Assembly: GCA_000827495.1 (NCBI GenBank) | Contig: KN817591.1 | Location: forward strand, 125,796 to 189,795 | Direction: 5' to 3' | DNA length: 64,000 nucleotides | From: Hypholoma sublateritium FD-334 SS-4 | Taxonomy: Eukaryota > Basidiomycota > Agaricomycetes > Agaricales > Strophariaceae | Shown: positions 57,990 to 64,000 of the stretch, piece after piece | Layout: the number at the start of each line of letters is the position of its first letter | Numbering within the stretch: position 1 is the stretch's first letter | The notes under the pieces: generated by a model | What the model was told of the DNA's origin: nothing | The model's input: the letters and a program-made list of their open reading frames with translations, nothing else | The model's database searches: none | Translations under genes and position numbers: made by a program

Positions 57990-60435
57990 ATGGGCTCAAC
58001 ACCGGTAGCCCAGCTGTCAGGGGCCCACGGCCCACCCCCAGTCTGATTATCTTCCGATCTCGCCTGGCCTGCCGACGGTGAAAAATTAAATATCCAATGT
58101 CTGCCTGTTCTCTTTCGCCGCGCTCTCGGTGCAGCCCGCCGTACGTGCGGTTCAACATCAGCGACGCTGCCCGAATCCTGATCAGACTGCTCGCACATAC
58201 ATAATTTGCCAGGCAGAAATATGACTATATATACACTTGCAATCGATGCGAGCCAATGGCGTTCTGAGGCTTTGCGCTTCGCTGGACCTGCACCCCCGCG
58301 AGACCCGCGAGACCGACAGGGAGCGCGGGCGTGGTCAGGGTGGATACACACGCACGGCCAACGCCGCTCGGTTCATCGTCCTCGCTGCTGTCGTCCCGAG
58401 AGGCAAGCCCAACCCAGCTCTCATCTCGCCACCAACTAGCAATCCGACGTCTACATACGTATCTCTTAAGTACGGCTCCCCGCGGGGCGGCTCAGCCCAA
58501 TAGGTAAGTCCCAAATGGACGAGCTTCAACTTGACAATCACTGCAGCTTAATCCGGCTACGCTATCCCCAAGCGCTAGAATTTCGCTTAAGTGCTCTGCG
58601 CACGCACGCACGCACGCTCTTCGGGTTGCATCAGGGCTAGTGCACTCTGTTTTAATTAATTTGATCTATTCTGCTACATGAGGCGGGATGAAAGGCTCTC
58701 GGCCGCGGGCGGACGACTGGGCGTCAATACTTGAATAAGGGTGTGCAGCCGCGCACTGGCGTAGCGCCGGTGCTATCTCGGCGCGCAATCCCCCACCATA
58801 GGTTATTCATACGCTGGACCAGGGCGTTATCTATTCTATGTATAAAATTTCCGATGAAATATGTGCACTTCTGGTGATGCGCACATACCGTGGCACGACC
58901 CATCCATCATGCACTGGCGTCGTGCGTCACGACCATCAATAAATCAACGGTGCGACTCGGGGTGCGACTCGGAGGGGAGTGGATTCGACGCAGGTATCAA
59001 GTTGTATTTTTGATGCTCCGACGGACGACTGAAATAATCAGGAGCATCGAGAATATGTCAGCGCTTGAAGGTGTGTTTGTATACAGATGATCAAGCGGGT
59101 GGCGGTGATATTGATAACTTTTGAATGAGTAGTATCAAAACGTTGATCGATATAAGTACCACCCAACGCATTGCACTCCGTTCTCAAAATAATTATAATC
59201 GTACTGGAGAGCACTTAGAAATACACGCGTCTCGGTATAATGGTATTCGCACACCCCGACAAGAAATAGAATACTGTATTATATCTTTCCTCCCATAACA
59301 TTCCCGGAGAAAATAAATCCCCTCTCGCGCAAATCTAGACCCATCCCACTATGCACAGATCGTCCATGTTTAATCAGCACGTCCCGCTCATCAGCAAGAT
59401 ATCAGAGAGAAGATCGCGCCATCTTCCAAGAGCGCCATCTTCCATGATCTAGTCTGAGAAGATAACCAGAATCATGGTCTAGCCTTCTCTACTAGATAGG
59501 AAGAGAAAAAATAAACCTGTTTTGCGGCCGTTGAGAATCTTGATCATGAGAGGAGTGCCTGGGGCGCTGGCACCGCGGCGTGCTTTGAATAACTTGATTT
59601 TACGTAGTACTTAGTATCCTCAGCTTGACCTCAGAATTTTAATATAGGGGAGTGTGGCGTGCAAGTCGCGCTTCGCGCAGTTGTCGGACTCGCGTCGCAT
59701 ACTCATCCTCCGAGTCGGTCACTATCTGTGCGGTACACAAAACACAAGCATTGCACAACGTACGCACGAACGATGGGATAAAGCTGGCTGAGTTTTTCCC
59801 AACAAAATTATTCGCAATATAATTACATAGCTGGACAGCTATACTATTGATACCATTTACGATTTACCAAGAAATAACCTGTCCCGCTCATGTCAAATAA
59901 ATTTCACAGATGCTCGCCAGTGTACCTCATTAATTACTCGTTAAGATCTGAAAGGTGGCCTGCCAGGCCACCGACGCGCCGTTGATCCTCATATTTAGTA
60001 CTCAATCCCGAGCCACTCACGCAGCCGCTGCCCATGCTCTATTAGTAGTACTAATTAAACTCTGACTCCTTCGGCTGAGCTTCTATTCTTTGAAGATAGA
60101 GAACAGTATTCCAGTACCATCCAGCGCACCCTACTTTATTTATTTAATTCCTGGCATATTTGAGTCACAGACAAAGTAAGCATCCCACGAAGACCAGATA
60201 GTTAACGGTCGTTTTCACGTCGAATCTCACAAAACGACTCGGAGGACCCCATTAGCCGGGCGTACTAAGAATCTGACAAACGCAGAATCTGACAAACGCA
60301 GAAATATTTTAGTCTTATCATAGTAATAACCGTTCCGTGTACACCCCGGCTGCTAGCCGGCCCCCATACCCGATCCTCCAAAAACCTCCCGCCAGGCCTC
60401 CGATGCGCCATCCCCACCCACCCTGAAAACACACC
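57990..60435. other. 2.4-kb gene-free region
   Basis: No gene can be supported on either strand. The left part is GC-rich (promoter of the ligase gene), the right AT-rich. Small direct repeats occur: GCAC x4 near 58600, GGTGCGACTCGG x2 near 58950, and AATCTGACAAACGCAG x2 (60270-60301). The right end is the promoter of the reductase at 60436. Confidence 0.5.
60270..60301. repeat. Perfect 16-bp direct tandem repeat
   Basis: AATCTGACAAACGCAG occurs twice without gap, about 135-165 bp upstream of the Old Yellow Enzyme gene. It may be an upstream regulatory duplication or chance slippage. Confidence 0.75.
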
Positions 60436-61853
<1,418 letters not shown>

Positions 61854-62203
61854 AACAATCATGCCTGAGATAATCATATATGCCTCAGAAGTTATTCTAT
61901 CTGCACTAGACTTGCTGAAAAATTGTATTTGACAAAATATCTGACATCTGTTACTTCTTTTTTGTGCCCCCCTTATGTAGAACGCCCGCAAATCGAGCTG
62001 GCAAAGAATTAAGCGCCCAAACTATTGTGGCACATCACGTGTCCATAGCTGTGATGCAACCAATGACGCACAAGCAACTAGGCGCCCGCGAGGATGCGAT
62101 CCGCAATGACACCGGACCAGCATCAAATCGCAGCTCCGATGTCTTTCCCTCCTATTCCCTTATAGGTCAAAAGGGCTACAAAAGGCGGTACCCCATTGAT
62201 GCC
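61854..62203. other. Intergenic, 350 bp
   Basis: 3' UTR of the reductase and promoter of the HHE gene. A CCAAT-type word (GCAACCAATGACG) lies near 62057. No gene seen. Confidence 0.5.
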
Positions 62204-63100
62204 ATGCAATACCGCAACTCTGCAGCTCGTCTCCTCAGCACTGCGTCCTCTGGAATAGTACCCCGACGCCCCCGCACGTTTATATTATCGCCTTTGAGCA
62301 CACGCATTCAAACTATGGCAACGCACACGACTAGCATCCTGGACGCCGTTGCGGACGACCACCAGGAGGTGCGCAATCCTGCTATGTCTCAGTCATATTG
62401 CGTAAAACGATACTCAACAACGGGCGTGGATTTAGATGTACACCTATTACGACCAGTATGTGAAGAACACAGGAGACGCCGACGCCCAGGATCGCTGGGC
62501 GAGGCAGTTGACCTGGGAGGTCGCCCGCCACGCCGTAGGAGAGGAGCTCGTCGTCTACCCACTCATGGAAAAGCATCTCGGCGCCGAGGGGAAGAAGCTG
62601 GCCGACGAAGACCGCGCAGACCACCAGGTAAATTGCTTACCCTAGGCGTCTTGTTTCTGATGTACCAACGAGGTGCAAAATTAATTTCCCGTTAATAGAA
62701 AGTGAAGGAGCTTCTATACCAGCTAGAGGGGCACACCGCCGGGACGAAGGAACACGCGGGCATTCTCAAGGCTGTCATCGAGCACCTGCGGCCGCATAAC
62801 GACAGCGAAGAGCAGAAGGATCTACCGCTGCTCATGAAGGCAATTGGGCCCGAGGACTCGGCGAGCGCTGCGGTTAGCTTTAAGCGCACGAAGAAGTTCG
62901 TGCCTACGCGGTGGGTGATTTCATGGTCTCTGTGCCGTACATTTGGACTGACAGAGAAGCAAAGGGCGCATCCAGGGGCACCAGACAAGCCGCCGTTCGA
63001 GACGCTAGCTGGGTTGATGACGGCGCCCGTTGACAAGCTCAAAGATATGTTCGCACAGTTCCCAAGTCAGGAAGAGAAAGATGCCGCTTCGAAGAACTGA
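62204..63100 (+). CDS. Hemerythrin-like HHE domain protein, probably mitochondrial
   Basis: Start at 62204 gives MQYRNSAARLLSTASSGIVP and RRPRTF, a basic presequence typical of mitochondrial targeting. A second ATG (MATHTTSILDAVADDHQE, 62314) could serve as a cytosolic start. Exons: DDHQE, intron, MYTYYDQYVKNTGD, QLTWEVARHAVGEELVVYPL with ADEDRADHQ, then KVKELLYQLEGH. The HHE pattern of metal-ligand residues is visible: His of DDHQE, H and E of ARHAVGEE, H and E of the DHQ..LLYQLE region. A di-iron four-helix bundle is expected. The last intron leads to AHPGAPDKPPFETLAGLM and an end at 63100. Oxygen or NO binding or iron sensing is inferred only. Confidence 0.85.
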
Positions 63101-63277
63101 ATCGGCGTAACACCCATCTACCGCACTTCTGACTGTGGTAATTCCAATAGTATTCCGCCTCCCAATTATAGTGAACAAGTTTCGTTTGATGGGTCTAGCA
63201 AATGCTACAAATGTATTGATAAAATTACATGTCTGATGAAGCAAGAAAGAAGTCCATGCGAAATAATGAATAATGAA

Positions 63278-64000
63278 TTAATGATAAATCAGGGATGGGG
63301 AATAGTATGTTCCCAGCGCAGGTTCATTGAAGATCTCCTGGGTCTGGAAGGCAGTGATCTCGTCCTTCAAGCTGTACTGGGAAATCCCGTACATGATCGG
63401 CAGCGACGCCGCGGTAACGTGCTCCTCTAGCGCCTCGTCCTCATCGTCCTCGCTCTCGAGCTGCACGCTCCCAGTGTCCGACCCGTCGTCGATGGATTCC
63501 GGGGTATCGGCTGCCTCGAGGTCAACGCTCTGAAGCGGGCACGCGTACTTCGGCCGCTCGCTCATAAGTGCGTCGTAGTAGTACCGGAACTCCTCGGGCG
63601 TCGACTTCTGCGTGTCGTGCACGCGCACCGAGCGCAGCTGCGGGCAAGGGCAACTCGCGCCGTACGGCCCGACGCTGGGGAGGAGCGCGCGCAGTGCGTC
63701 CATCGTCATGCTCGCGATCTCGACGTGCCGCAGGTGCTCGAGCCCGAAGAACAGAGCATGCAGCGCCTCGGGCGAGCCGTCAACGCGCGTGAGCGCAACG
63801 GACTCGAGGAGCGGAAAGGGCGGGCGCGTGTCCGCGCTGAAGTACGCGCGCTGCGGGGTAGTGCCGGAGTGCTCGCGGCGCGACTCGCATGCGGAGGGCT
63901 GGTACGAAGGCTCTGATGGCTTGACGATCTTGCTGTACGAGGCCTTAGACGCCAGATACGTGAGCATGTCGTCAGCGTATTGGTCGGCGCTAGCGTAGTG
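63278..64000 (-). CDS. Unrecognised protein, 5' end cut by window edge
   Basis: An open minus-strand frame runs from the window edge (…YASADQYADDMLTYLAS..) to a stop at 63278. The body has leucine-spaced segments (FPLLESVALTRVDG, ALFFGLEHLRHVEIASM, CPQLRSVRVHD), like the leucine-rich tails of agaricomycete F-box proteins. An acidic stretch follows (VQLESEDDEDEALEEH). The N-terminus with any F-box lies outside. The call as an F-box/LRR tail is an inference. No intron is evident in the visible part. Confidence 0.65.
   Translation of the reverse strand, partial: HYASADQYADDMLTYLASKASYSKIVKPSEPSYQPSACESRREHSGTTPQRAYFSADTRPPFPLLESVALTRVDGSPEALHALFFGLEHLRHVEIASMTMDALRALLPSVGPYGASCPCPQLRSVRVHDTQKSTPEEFRYYYDALMSERPKYACPLQSVDLEAADTPESIDDGSDTGSVQLESEDDEDEALEEHVTAASLPIMYGISQYSLKDEITAFQTQEIFNEPALGTYYSPSLIYH

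Overview
This window is nuclear DNA of a filamentous basidiomycete, most likely an agaricomycete. Genes are compact and lie on both strands. Nearly all are split by short introns (about 50-90 bp) with GTRNGY-like donors and YAG acceptors. Several families are typical of mushroom-forming fungi: DUF6535 and DUF6533-like membrane proteins, F-box proteins with degenerate leucine-rich tails, a GH55 glucanase and a secreted bicupin oxalate decarboxylase. No genus can be named from the sequence. Multi-exon models below are spliced by eye, so outer limits are firmer than some inner junctions.

Layout. 1-5.2 kb: a chromodomain protein (cut by the left edge), the checkpoint clamp loader Rad17 and an F-box protein. 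5.4-9.6 kb: a conserved disordered protein with a 48-nt micro-exon, 3-hydroxyanthranilate dioxygenase (kynurenine to NAD pathway) and an Asn/Ser-rich SYGS-repeat protein. 9.9-16.4 kb: an extracellular pair, oxalate decarboxylase and a GH55 exo-beta-1,3-glucanase, with an intron-containing tRNA-His-like gene between them. 17.8-18.1 kb: a 250-bp MITE-like element with near-perfect terminal inverted repeats and TA duplications. 18.2-24.1 kb: a DUF6535 membrane protein, Pex19 and a four-TM protein. 24.1-27.7 kb: a 3.6-kb stretch where I see no gene. 27.7-30.1 kb: the nuclear pore membrane protein Ndc1. 32.2-34.0 kb: a secreted BBE-like FAD oxidase. 34.6-35.7 kb: an intronless protein of unknown function.

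36.6-42.6 kb: a cluster of three seven-TM DUF6533-like proteins (one plus, two minus). The two minus-strand copies are tandem paralogs that share an unusual AYWD-type cytoplasmic tail motif, duplicated within one of them. This is the most distinctive local feature. 43.0-49 kb: a class I methyltransferase, succinate dehydrogenase iron-sulfur subunit and an MFS transporter. 49.8-53.7 kb: a CtIP/Ctp1/Sae2-type DNA end-resection factor divergent from an F-box protein. 53.8-58 kb: a membrane-anchored DUF3445 (heme-dependent oxidative N-demethylase-like) protein and an FHA-RING ubiquitin ligase of the Dma1/CHFR class. 60.4-63.1 kb: an Old Yellow Enzyme reductase and a mitochondrial-type hemerythrin (HHE) protein. 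63.3 kb to the right edge: the 3' part of an unrecognised protein.

Functional themes are mostly housekeeping: DNA damage response (Rad17, Ctp1, Dma1-type ligase), organelle biogenesis (Pex19, Ndc1) and respiration (Sdh2), mixed with secreted lignocellulose/oxalate-niche enzymes and fungal-specific membrane families. I find no clear biosynthetic cluster, no CRISPR and no intact transposon with coding capacity.
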